Positions 9,407 to 20,475 of a stretch of 64,000 bases of DNA are shown in pieces. The notes beneath the pieces were generated by a model. The model saw nothing but the letters and a program-made list of their open reading frames with translations. It made no database searches and was not told the origin of the DNA. Made by a program: the position numbers and the translations under genes. How positions within the stretch are numbered: the stretch's first letter is position 1; each line of letters starts with the position of its first letter. Origin of the DNA: Ustilago trichophora (Eukaryota; Basidiomycota; Ustilaginomycetes; Ustilaginales; Ustilaginaceae); the NCBI GenBank assembly GCA_900323505.1, contig OOIN01000032.1, positions 1 to 64,000 on the forward strand. The letters run 5' to 3'.

Positions 9407-11335
9407 GTGGTCAGGTTGGCCATTTTGGCAGGACGGACTGGTGCTTCTCCTGCGGCTGGCGCACCGCAGCCTAGGGCTAGGCTATGGGCGGAAGTTGCGC
9501 CTCGCTTTACGTGGCTCATGTTCATCGACACCGATTCCAAGGTAGCACCCCTCGCCGGTCCACAGGTCCGCCTCGCCTCGGCGCGACTTGATGCCAATGA
9601 ACAGCTCATGGTCATCCCGCCTTTCTCCAGACTTGGCTTCGATGCTGTTATTCAACACGAGCTTGAGACGTTGCGTCAGCCCCTCTTGTCGGGTCAGCTC
9701 ACCTATGGTCGACTCCTCGACATACTCAGTTGTTTCGGTCGTCCGCTGTGGAGTACCAGCCTCTATCGCTCTGTCGATCATCCGCGACGGCCTCATGTTG
9801 CAAGCATCTTGCTCAAGCTGCTTGGCAAAGAGCGATGGCCCGACGTCTGGCCCAAACCCACGCGCGGCAATCTGGACTTTGCTGATCCAACCAGCTCCTT
9901 CTTCAAGAGCGTCATGGCCATCGCTGGACAGCACTTGCCCCTCCGCTTCGTTGGTCATCAAGGGGTTCAGCTTCTTCACAAAGGCAGGTGGACCCCTTCC
10001 GCTTCTAAGCTCGCCGAATCTGCTCAAGCATCAGTGCAATCTGAATCAATCAAATTTCTCCAAGATCAGGCGTCGCACCACTTGCGCGTCATCAGCAAGG
10101 TGCGCGACAACATCAACTTTTTCAAGACCTCAACCGTCTCAGAGCCAGCACTCTCGCTCTCAGTTGCCACTCTGTTCAGAGGCTTGACTGTCTCAGACAG
10201 CACGGACAGCGCGTCCGCGTGTGCCTCAAAGTGGTCTTGCATCATCAAGGTGCTAAGTCACGCTCATCGCGCCATTGGCCTGATGCTGGGCGAAGAGGGT
10301 GAGGAAGGCGTCCGTCTACTGCTGAGCATGGCTGCTGACCTGGTCGCATTGCAGCGTGTCGAGCAATTGCGTGAGATGACTGTTAGTGAAAAGCTAGACA
10401 ATAAGATAGCCATCCCCGGCCTCGTTTCAGCACAATGCGATCCTATTTGTTTGCGCGACTGGCTCGATATGCTATTTGGCAAACAGAACCTCGACTCTAA
10501 ATTGCGTCTGTGGGCAAGCCACCACTATCTCAACTTCACGCACTATCTACGGCTCAGCACATATGTCTACTCGGACAAGCAGCACCGCCGACTGGAGTGC
10601 AACGCCCTGGTCAAGTACTGGATGCATCAAGTTGCTTTCTACGGTCTCGACAAGCAACCCGGATGGGACCTCGTGATTCCCATCTACCGGTCTGATTACA
10701 CGCCACCCACCAACTCGGACTTGTTCAATCCCGCCAACTTGTCGTATGTGGCCATCCAAGTCAAAAACTGCAAGAGCGACATCAAGGCGACGCGATTCTT
10801 TGGTCCTGCCTTGCGGTCCAGCAGCGACGGTGGCCTCGACTCGTCGATTTTGCAGAACGGGTGTTTGGAGATTTTTGTTGATCTTCGATCGCCGAAAGTG
10901 ATGCATTGATTCGAGATATTGCAACCGACCGAAGACGAGAAACAACAAGCCCCGCTTAAGCGCCTTCATCTCACTGTCGGCGGCTGCAGCGCGCAATCGC
11001 TGCCGCTGATCAGCTGCTTGACGGATGAAGCGTTTGGTTTAATCAAGCTGTTGTTGGGACACATCGAGGCCGACACACCCCTAGATTCTGGTCGGGCAAA
11101 GCTGGACCAGGCTCTCGATGCTGGTTCACCTCACAAGGAAGAATTTGAGCGTCTTCAGAGCATTATTGACGGCGACGGCCCTGCATATTTGTGGGAAGCG
11201 CACCGTTATCCGACAAGGCGCAGCACCACAGGCATTCCTTGGACCAAAAAGCGAACAGCTGACCATATCGACGACGACAGTGTCAATGACAGTAATGATG
11301 GTGATGTTGCCATGGCTTCGGCCCAGGATGGGTAG
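9407..11335 (+). pseudogene. 5'-truncated Crinkler-like PD-(D/E)XK nuclease gene, copy 1
   Basis: One frame stays open from about 9407 to a TGA at 10907-10909 and continues in the same frame to 11335. There is no ATG at the left end (the first in frame is 9509), and the sequence begins in the middle of the homologous region, just before LMFIDTDSK, which matches IIIDTNIRI in copy 2. The NTPase half is missing. The C-terminal half keeps the nuclease signature: QPGWDLVIPIY followed by YVAIQVKN, the D...QxK pattern of PD-(D/E)XK enzymes in Crinkler-type proteins. Text after the TGA (HLTVGGCSAQSLPL, then an acidic tail) still reads like the family C terminus, so the TGA looks like a mutated Trp codon. 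Probably non-functional; function in these fungi is not established. Confidence 0.7.
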
Positions 11336-11582
11336 GACGCGTCTCTTGGTGTCTGTCCTGCCTCTGGTTCCGACAGCATCCAAAGGCAAGGATTATCAGA
11401 TAGCCCAGCATACCTGGTCTTAGCGTCTTAATGTGTTCACTGAGGTAGGAAATGTGCTGTACGCCCTGTTCTCATACAGATTGTCGTCTGTGCACCACAT
11501 CGTGGAGGCACGGAAGTAACGTGATTCATGCATTAGTCTCGCATCTGTCCGAGGCTCACCGATACCTGAGCAAGATAATGAC

Positions 11583-11760
11583 GATGATGATGATGATGAT
11601 GATGATAAAAACGCTCAGTTGGCCCCTGCATGCTGAGTGCAGAATGCAGGAACTCGGAAGTCGGCCCAGTTGGGTTTGTGGGCGTGAAATCCAGAGATGA
11701 GTCACAGTGCACGGGCTGAGCAGCCACCACCACCACCACCACCACCATCACCATCACCAT
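11583..11760. repeat. Trinucleotide tracts (GAT)n and (CAC/CAT)n
   Basis: A run of about eight GAT units spans roughly 11583-11606, and a CCA/CAT run spans 11724-11760. The ATG-type and CAT-type units are complementary in opposite orientation and could pair. They lie between the two nuclease pseudogenes. No gene is seen here. Confidence 0.8.
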
Positions 11761-11813
11761 CGACATCATGACCATCATTGTCGCCTCTTCATGCAAAATG
11801 CACGGCCAAAATC

Positions 11814-14800
11814 ATGGATAATCTCAAAGAGCATTCCAGCGACGATTGACTGGACATCTACTTGGCACAATGGCACCGCACCATCAATGCCTCTTTCTTT
11901 AACGACGTCGTTCAAGAGATCAAGCAGACGCTGCGTCATTGGAGAGTCCCAGGACTCGCTCGCCACCGCGTCGACAGTGTCTGCCGTCATCCGATCACTA
12001 CCACACTTGTCAGTGCCATCAAATCCAGTCCGCCTGAGGTCGCTTCGCAGCTAGCTGCCAAGTTGCTCAACGGCACCGTCTCCTCCCAGTCGCTCGATTG
12101 CATCGAGATTCTTGTATTGGCGTGCTCACACGCCTCGGATTCTTCCATTTTTTTCGACTTTCTTGACCCGTTGCTTCTGTATCGCCTCTTTCTTGACCTT
12201 GCCTTGGAAAACCGGCCTCGTCACCCGGATATCCATCGCGATCCATCAAAAACGACGTCGTCCAATCAAGCGTGCGTTTCTCTTTCGCCTCTCGCTTCCG
12301 TGGTTCTGCTGTAGATTTGCTCGTTGCACATCTCGTCGCACACGAGCGTGGTAACCTCCGCCATGCACGCGCCCGTGAAGCCGCTGTGGCACGCATCATA
12401 GCTCAACCTCATCCCCAGGACGTCGAAATGCCTGACCTTGCTCACGTCACTCAACAGCTCGCATCACCATTGTCACAAATCTCTGCATCTACCCTCGCAC
12501 CGCCAAATCGTACATCGCCTCTACCTCATTCAACCATGGTGTGTGACGACGGCAACAGCGACAGTCTGCCAAACCTCTACTGCGCCGGGGTGCTCCCCAT
12601 CATCCAATTATCGGGATTCGGCAGAACCAAGCTCTGCGTCACCTTGAGCGCTTCGCTTCCAGGCATGCTGATCTGCATGTGCCCCAGGCCCAAGGTGTCG
12701 GTCTCGTTCCCACCTCAAGACGAGCCTGTGTTCGAGTACTTTAGCCAATGCCATACACAATTTCCGCTCCAACTCGTCCGGTGTCCCCATTGGCCTGACC
12801 ACGCTCGAGCAGAACGCTGTCCACGTCCATGTCTCTTCATTTCTCGCCGCGTATTGCACCAAATCGCACTCGCTCTTGAGTCAAGTCATGCTCATCTCGG
12901 GCTGCCCTCTGCTCGCGACCTCCTCCTCCTCCGCCTCGACCGATGCCACCGCCCACAATGTTGACGCTTGTTGGAACTCGGCGATTCATACGCTCGCCAC
13001 TGCTCTTCACGTCAAGCCCGACTTCCTAATAGATCTAAGCCTCACACCCCACAGGCCCATATGCCATCACGCCAGGGTGAGCGGCCAAGATCTTGCCAAT
13101 CCACGGCAATACGCTATTGTCGCATTGAAGCAACGCCTTCCGCTCGAACATGGTCAGATAATTGATCTGTTGGCTGGCCCAAACACCCGCTCCGACATGC
13201 TCACACGCATCTCCAATTTGGCTTCGACGTATGTCAACGAGTACACGCCAACCTCCACTCCGGACGAATACTTGGGCCCTCTGAAGAAGCATCTCGTCCC
13301 GGCGCTCAGGCAACTTGAAAGTTTGGTGCCTCCGACGATGCAAAACATACACAAAACGTTTTTCTTCCTTGCTCTGGACGAGTGCATGACATTTTCCAAC
13401 ATGCTTCCTCACATTTATAGGGTGTGGAACGCCGCCAAACCCAGCCGGACCTGGCTCATCATCATCGACACCAACATTCGCATCGCTCCGACGGCTGAAC
13501 GCGCGGTCAAGGATGCCTCGATCCGAACTAAAAACCAAGTATTGCGCCTCGCACAGCCATTCGTCGATGTGCCCTTGGACGTCTACATGACCCGGGATGA
13601 CAGTCGGTTGATCCATCGCCAGATCCTCGACGGCACGTTGACGCTTCGACAACTCAGTCAACTGATCCCCAAGCTCAGACGGCCTTTGTGGAACGACCAG
13701 GTCTATACTGATGAGCGCCACATCTTTGTGCCGGACGACATCTTGTCCAAGCTTGTCCAACCCAACACATGGCAATGGCCGTCTATCCTGGCGCCGTCCG
13801 CCTCAAGCCTGACTCAGAGTGTTTTCAAAATATCCTCACCATTGTCAGTCAACGTGTCGCGCTTCAACACTCGAGCCTGGCCCGAGACATGCCCTGGTCG
13901 GCTTTCTTGCGCCAACAGGTCTCTCATCACCTGCGCTTTCTGTGCAAATACTACCCGGATAGCGATGTTCTCACTACCACCGTCCCCAGTGAATCTCCGC
14001 TGAGTCTGGCGGTCACGTGGTCGTTTCGCAGCGGTGGACAGACAAGTCTGCTGTCCAAGTGGTCGATGGCCATCCAGATGATTGGATCGGCATACACCTC
14101 GATCGGACTCAACGTAGGCCTTCAAGGTGAAGAGAGAGTGCATCTGATCTGCTGCATCGCCTCGGATTTGGCGGCACAGTTGCTTTACGCGCCCCAGTTT
14201 GTCCAAAACCGGCCGAGCTTGTCGGCCATCACTGGCCTGGTAAGACTGAGCGATTAGCTGACATGTCTGCTTGGTTCCAAGTGGCCACGCAAGGATACAC
14301 ACTGCTGGCAGTGGTGCCAACACCAATGGCTTAATTTCACACATACGGCTGAACTCCATTCCCAAATCTTGCAGGGCAGCGGCATCGATCAGAGTATGCT
14401 TGGCGAGTTTTGGATGCGACATGCTGCGCTGCGCGGAGTCTCAAATCAGAGCGGCTGGGATCTCCTCTTACCCGTCTATCAGCACACGTCCTTGGGCTCG
14501 CCCTCATCCCCAATTGGTGATGAGCCGTTCGAGTTGGACAAGCTGTCATTTGTTGCGATTCAAGTCAAGAAGTGGGCGACACGTCCCCCAATCCCCGACA
14601 TGATCGGACCCTGCCTTTTTGGGCCGACGATGAAGGATCTGACCACGTCTCTAGAGCTGTTTTTCGACCTTCGCGGCGCTCAAGCCGAGGTTGTGCACTC
14701 GTGCCATCGGCATTTCAATCACCCCTTCCAGACGGTGCATCGCCTCGTGGTCCGGGCCATTCTGCTGCAACATTTCCGCTCGTGGATGGGCTCGACAAGA

Positions 14801-15099
14801 CGGGTAAGGGCAAAATACCCATCTTGCTTGGCTTGCCGACCGCCGGCGACGACGATCATGCGTATGACTTGATCGAGTACATTCGAGAGGAGGAGATTCA
14901 GCCGCTGCAGGAATATAGCCATGTCGCCCGCGTACGAGGTGGACAACACAAAAGCCCCACCTGTCGGGAAAGCTGGCACTTATCCCGAATTTCGATCACA
15001 CGTCCATGAGGGCCTCCTGCAATTATAGCATCGGTTGTCTTCATCACCGCAGTCACAGACGAAGACGGCGACGATCTGGATGAGTCGATGGAGCTCTGA
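11814..15099 (+). pseudogene. Crinkler-like NTPase/PD-(D/E)XK nuclease gene, copy 2, with several disruptions
   Basis: Coding similarity starts at ATG 11814 but meets TGA after 11 codons (11847). The frame then passes to the +2 phase at about 12290-12315, where a P-loop-like SGFGRTKL (GKT changed to GRT) follows LYCAGVLPIIQ; to the +3 phase at about 12750-12780; and back at about 13770-13810. A TAG at 14255-14257 sits where copy 1 has Trp (D-stop-LTCLLG versus DWLDMLFG). Beyond it, WLNFTH, SGWDLLLPVY and FVAIQVKK preserve the nuclease core. A last frame change near 14770 leads to an acidic tail ending at 15099, itself interrupted by TGA at 15007. Some shifts could be missed introns, but the nonsense codons argue for a pseudogene. 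It keeps the N-terminal half that copy 1 lacks. Confidence 0.7.
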
Positions 15100-15815
15100 T
15101 CCAGGACGTGAGAGTGAACACACAGCATTTTCATCCCCTCTTATTCACACCTCTTCAGAGAGGACTCATTGTCCGTTTTTTTGCAGGTCCAAGACCAAGA
15201 AAGGGATTTATCTTGATTGACTGTCTCTCCATCGTTGTTGGCTTGTTTTATTCTGTTGTGCAATGCATTTGATAATTTTGATCAATGCTGCAGCTCAACA
15301 CCGTCATCTGGCTTGACCTCTAGCTGCATTACTTTCCTTGGGATTTGTCCTTTGATGCTCTCCAGCCTCAGCTTGCGACCGTCATACCATGCAGTACGCC
15401 GCTCACACGCCATGGGGCGACTCCCTTGAGCTAGGCAATCCTTTCTTTTTTTTTTTTTTTTTTTTTTCGCTACCTCATTTTCTGTGATGGGGGGTTTTTT
15501 TTTTTTTTTTTAATTGGAAATTCGGCCGCTTTCAAACTAATACTTACCACCGCATAGCCAGTTAGGATGTCAAACGTACTCGACAACGAGCCGTCGCTTA
15601 TTTGCAAGCTCGCCTCATTCAACGTACACATCTCTGGTTTGATCTAGGCGCTGTCAATCTCTTGCGGTGAATCTAACTGTGGACGTGCCGAGAGCGCCGG
15701 TGATGTGTATTTGTGTTCACAACTTGCATTTTCTTGCCATTTTGTTCATACATTCAAGCCTCTCTTTCATTGCCCACTGCAGGTCTGCATGTCTTTGGCA
15801 TTGAAACGGGACTCG
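15100..15815. other. Intergenic, two poly-T tracts
   Basis: No gene is seen. T22 spans 15446-15467 and T17 spans 15495-15511. The segment separates the decayed subtelomeric genes from the siderophore cluster and contains the 3' flank of the ferric reductase gene. Confidence 0.6.
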
Positions 15816-18487
15816 TCACCAGGTAAAGCACTCCTCAACGAGCTCGACAGGAATGCCTTTCTTGAGCAGACCGACGGCCTCGTATCTGATGTCGTCGCAC
15901 AAGCTCGATGGGCCACAGAAGGCAACTGTCAGAGCCTGATCACGCTCGCGTACCAGCTGTTCCTTGTCTAGGTGTCCGAACAGGGATAAAGACAAGGATT
16001 TGGGGCGACCGAAGAATCGGCACACCTTCACCGCATCGCCTTTGACGCCGTCCCAAAACAGCTTGGCCTGCTGTTCCTCGTCGCTGTTTCCTGACTCGGT
16101 GTGCGACAGCGCTGGGACCTCGGCCTCAAGGATGATATCATCCTTTCCTACAGAAGTCAAGACTTTTTCGTGGTGAAGCGAGCCGGCTTCATCGGCGTGC
16201 TCCTTGATTGAGTTGGACGCAGATGAGCTGTGCAGAGCCTGGGAGACAGTCGAAGTGACGTAGATGTCCATCGTGAAATGGCAGCCCGTCAGATCATGTT
16301 CTCCTTGCACTTGCTGAACAAGATCGAGGAATGCTTCCTCTAGCAACGCGAGCGTGCCTAAAAGAGATAGAGATGAGCATGATTGCAGGGGGTAATTTAT
16401 CAGTGGGTTGGTGGTCTCAGAACATGATTCGCCTCAAAGTTCCGTACTCACTCTCGTGTCGAAGTATCCAGACCAGCTTGCAAGTAGCGAGCTTCGGCTT
16501 GCCAGCTTTAGTCAAGCAGGACTTGAAAGCGGCGACAAACAGCGGCCAACAGAAAGTGATAGCAATGCCGCCCGCCACCAGAACGAGGTCTGTAGTACCT
16601 TTGCTGATTTCTGGCACGGTACCGAAAGGTCCTTCGATAAGCACAGACATCTCGAGTGGGTTTGGGGGTGCGCCAGCCAGTTCGACGTCGTTGTCCGCCT
16701 TGCACGTCTTGCTTGATCTGACCGCGTGCTTGGCGAGCTTGCGCGTGAGTCCGCCTTCAGTCTTGATCAGAAGGTCAATGTAACCTTGCGATGGCTCGTC
16801 ATCGAAGGTGCCCGCTGCAAAGACAGTGAAAGGATGCTCTCCTAGCCATTGCAATCGAGGAATGGTGACTCGAATATCATCGCCCGCTGCAATGCCTTGG
16901 ATCAGAGGCTGAGGCTGGTCAGCAAGGCGGAGCTTGCTTGCTGGCACCGAGATGCGAAGGCGTGTGTAATCTGCAGCTGCACTGAAGGCGCGGATCTGAG
17001 CAGAGGCACACTTGATGACGGACGAGCCCTTTTCCGACGATACGTTTGATCGCGACTCGAAGGAAAAGGTCAAGTAGACGCGTGATACCCATCGCACGAC
17101 ACGGTCGAAAGCCCAGAATGCGGCAGCGAGCTCTGTCATCATCTTGAAAATGGTGTACTGGATCCATTTAACAGAGAAGTGAAAGGCAAAGAGTGTCGTG
17201 AGCTACTGCTGCGACGCCGCGAACTCTTTCAGGGGCTGTCATGGTAGGTTGATTCGTTCTCGGTTGTCAAAGACTTCCTGGGAACTAGTCGAATTCGGTG
17301 ACTACTTACGGGACCATATTCGATCAAAGCAATATGGAGGTACGTGCCCAGAATAGCAAAAATGGCCATGACCATGTGAAGCATGACGAAGACCTACACA
17401 GTTGATTCACAGAGTGAATCCATTAAGTAAATTTGGAGTCAGTGAACGGTTCGTGACATCTTTGTGGCTGCGGGCAAAGAGGGGAGGAGGCCAAGAAGAA
17501 GCGAATACAAATGGTGGGAAGAACATGCGCTACAGACTTACCTCATAGTAGCTTTGTCGAAGGGATCGTAGAGACAGAAAAACGAGACCGAAAGCCATGG
17601 CTAGACCGACAATGCCCCAGCGGATGTATGTTTCGGCGAGCATCTCTTTGAGACCATTTGGACGAGACGCATAAACGACACTGTACGAAACTCCGTGGAT
17701 GAAGATATGGGTCCAGAACCATCTGGCAATCCAGCGATGATAGAGCATCAGGCTGTTTTGTCCGAGACCAGAGACGATGGCCAAGGGTGTGCGCTTGGTG
17801 GCCATGAGAATCAGCAGAGGGAGCTGAGCGGTTCCGAGGACACCAGTGCGGTCGGCCAAGGCACGACAGACTTGTGCAGATCTGCTGCGGATCAATTTAG
17901 AGCCTGCGATGGGATCCAGCAGCTTGTAGAAAGCGACGAGTGGGACAAGGTTGATCAAGAAGAGACCCAATATAACTAGCGCCTCACTGCGCAATGGAAG
18001 TTGAAGTGTGAGCCATCGAAGGCCAGGCAGAGAAACAAGAGTGGCGTGGTTGCGGCTCAGTAGTGGGTGTTCCCAAAGGTGTGCACGAATCCACTGCAGT
18101 TTTCGATTGATCCGGCGGTGCAACGCAGGAGATTTCCATGCCAGCAAGTTGCGGCAAGCAGCGGCGAAGATCAGAAGGACGAAGAGGCCGTACATGGCGA
18201 AGCTGGGAGAAGACGGACAAGAATAAAGGAAACTTGGTCAATCAGCGAGAGCAATGACGGTGCCACGACGAGACCGAGCCAGACACCATGGAGTCTCTGT
18301 TCAAAGTCAAGTCCGGACAATTGATGCGTTGGACGCATCGCTTAACTTACGCTGCAAAGCAGGGCACCTTCATGGAGTTGTAGTAATAGCCTTGGTATGC
18401 TACGAACGCAGGTCCTTGTTGGTCAGGGGGAAGAGCGTTGATGTACTTCAACTGTTTCGGGCTCATCGTCCAAGGATTGGGGATCAT
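15816..18487 (-). CDS. fer9: Ferric reductase (FRE/NOX family), siderophore cluster
   Basis: Proposed exons: 18487-18351, 18294-18259, 18202-17542, 17393-17310, 17202-16452 and 16357-15816, giving 736 residues. The last three introns are clear (GTAAGT, GTAAGT and GTGAGT donors, phases match). The 36-nt second exon relies on a weak GTCATT donor, but it completes a continuous membrane helix. Two H-x13-H pairs (HRW...HIFIH and HMVMAIFAILGTYLH) are the four haem ligands. HPFTVFAAG is the FAD site, LVLVAGGIAI the NADPH site, and the protein ends in CGPSSLCDD...EECFTW, the usual family terminus. It would reduce ferric chelates at the plasma membrane for iron uptake. U. maydis fer9 in the ferrichrome A cluster is described as a ferric reductase. 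ATCWGATAA motifs lie upstream. Confidence 0.88.
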
Positions 18488-19304
18488 CGTGGGCAATCAA
18501 AACTCGACTTTGGCCGACAATGACTGCGGGGTGCTGGTCAATATGAGGGGTGAAGAGAGGCTTGGACTGCTCAGCTAGGTCAGTGAGACGGAAAATGTCA
18601 GTTCCAAAAGAAGGCGAGCTTCAGGAGCAGCAGGAGCAGATAGGTGGGGATATCTGCCTTTGGGGCCAAAAAGAAGTTTTGAAGTGCTGCCTTTTATACA
18701 ACTTGGAAATGTTGAGGGAGAAGTCATCCAGTAGTGCGTGGGCGTGCACCTGGAGGAGTGCCTTACTCAGCGCAAAGATCTCAAGCCTCCTGGGAGAAGC
18801 TGCAAATCCTGGCGTGGCACCAGTCTCTGCGCAGAATCCTTTCTGATCGTCTAGAGAGAACTTATTGCTCTGGGCTTAGCCAAGTATAACCAAGTTCTGT
18901 TTGACAAAAGACAGAGGGGAAGACGCAGCTGTGCTTGTCAGGCACGATCATTTTTCACGAGCCTGGGATAGAGCTTCGAGAGGCAAAGCCTCGGGACGAA
19001 ACAACCGGCAAATTGAAACTAAGCGGAGCAGCTGAAGGTGAAAAGAAATGAAGAGCCGACACTGCTGCTCATCATGGCAGTCGCTGATTGGTTTCAAGTC
19101 TACTGAGAAGAAGCGATGGTAGCTTTCGAAAGTCTTGCGCGTGGGGTTAGAACAGGAACTGACAGCAAAGCCACGCCGACGGATCACCAGATGCTTGCTG
19201 CCATGGGAGGCAGACCGCTTTCAACCTGCGGACGAAGCAGGTGAGTCGGCGGAAGTGGTGCGATAGCAAACTGTGCATGCGAGGTGTGGGAAATGTGTTA
19301 GTGT

Positions 19305-19313
19305 TTATCAGAT
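19305..19313 (-). promoter_or_regulatory. Urbs1/SreA-type GATA motif
   Basis: TTATCAGAT, the complement of ATCTGATAA, lies about 820 bp upstream of the ferric reductase ATG. It is followed by overlapping GATCAGATCAGA. Confidence 0.6.
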
Positions 19314-19834
19314 CAGATCAGAGAGAGGATCAGCCACATGGTTCGCTTTCTGACACTCGAATGCTGGCTTCAGCACGAGCATCTATCCAGTTGGGTCCGT
19401 CCGCCAGCAGCAGCTCGTAAGAGGGAAAGCCGTGTCAACAGCCGAGCTGGTTGCCGGATGGATACTTTTCGACACGCCATTCGATCCGCATTGTCACTTT
19501 TGTGGTATGATTCCCTGTTATATCGTCGTTTATTTCTGGTGCCTTGGGCCGTTGTGGACGAAGTGCGATCAGTAGGTCTCATTCCAGCTCTCATTTGCAC
19601 ACTGCACAGAGCAGAACTGGGGGAGCGAAGAGGTACCAGGCCGACACCCAAAAAGCATCTCGAGACGAGGAAGGTACAGTGCGTTCTTCACAGCGGAGGA
19701 GATCGGAGGCGACTGTAAGTCGCAAAGCAGGATTGCCACTCTTACCATGCATGAAAGACGAGCAAATTTGTTTGCTCTCATGGCAAACAATAGGCAGGGC
19801 TCGGAGATTGAATCTCGCGAGGCGGCGGCGAAAC

Positions 19835-19843
19835 TTATCAGAT
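19835..19843 (-). promoter_or_regulatory. Urbs1/SreA-type GATA motif
   Basis: TTATCAGAT (complement ATCTGATAA), 30 bp from the next copy in opposite orientation. Confidence 0.6.
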
Positions 19844-19872
19844 TTTGGCTCTTTTGTCGATTTTCGCGCTGC

Positions 19873-19889
19873 GCCAATCAGATAAGGCC
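19873..19889 (+). promoter_or_regulatory. Composite CCAAT-GATA element
   Basis: GCCAATCAGATAAGGCC contains a CCAATCAG box overlapping ATCAGATAA. The same 17-mer occurs at 41011-41027. Weaker TATCTGA words follow at about 19977 and 20029. Confidence 0.65.
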
Positions 19890-20475
19890 CTGTCTGAGAA
19901 GGGCGGGCTGTCAAACATTGCAGTCTGAAATTGGCAACATGAACGCATAAGCACGCAAAGCCGCCACGCCCGGACCTATCTGATGCCTTTTGGTTCTAGG
20001 CTCTCGCCCTTGGTCTCTCCTATCTGAGTGGCTCATGATTAAGATGCATCAGAAAGCTGCAACTTCCCGACTAAGCCTCCTGATTCTTGCATGCACTTCG
20101 ACATGCCTCTCAACAAGCCTCGTGATCCTTTCGAATCGCTATTCGAAACCAAATTACAAATCAATGCAACGGAAAGGCTAGCGAGTCGATTGCATTGCCA
20201 ACTTGAGCGGAATTCGAGCTTCTAAGAGGGGACAAGGGCTTGTTCGCCACGCTTGTTCTGAAGCTCGTCGTCTGTGTTGTGGATTTGACATCCGGTTGAG
20301 CAGACACTCTCACTCAAACACTACATGTAGTTTCACAGTACAGATCCTCTCCCTGGTCAAACTCATGGGTGCGCAGTGCTCGGAACGACCGCTAGCCTCC
20401 ACCAAAAATCACAAGGCCGAATACACAGAGATCAATAAGCGCAAGATTAACCTCCTGAAATGCTCAGCGAGCGCA

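Larger units (their letters stand above)
18488..20475. other. Upstream region of the ferric reductase gene, no clear gene
   Basis: About 2 kb without a convincing ORF. It holds four iron-type GATA motifs between 19305 and 19984, one of them next to a CCAAT box. The density suggests a long regulatory region for the divergent-free minus-strand reductase gene. Confidence 0.55.

Noticed and set aside
9407..9409. GTG as start of an intact 500-residue protein
   Set aside because: Not an ATG; similarity to copy 2 shows the frame begins mid-gene, so it is a truncated copy.
11583..11760. Short spaced repeats as a possible CRISPR-like array
   Set aside because: Simple trinucleotide runs in a eukaryote, with no spacer-repeat structure.
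13035..13775. 246-codon minus-strand frame
   Set aside because: Antisense to the nuclease pseudogene, whose plus-strand frame shows clear homology with copy 1.
14231..14372. Intron explaining the stop at 14255
   Set aside because: A GTAAGA donor and TTGCAG acceptor exist, but removing this segment deletes residues (W...LNFTH) that are conserved with copy 1, so a nonsense codon fits better.
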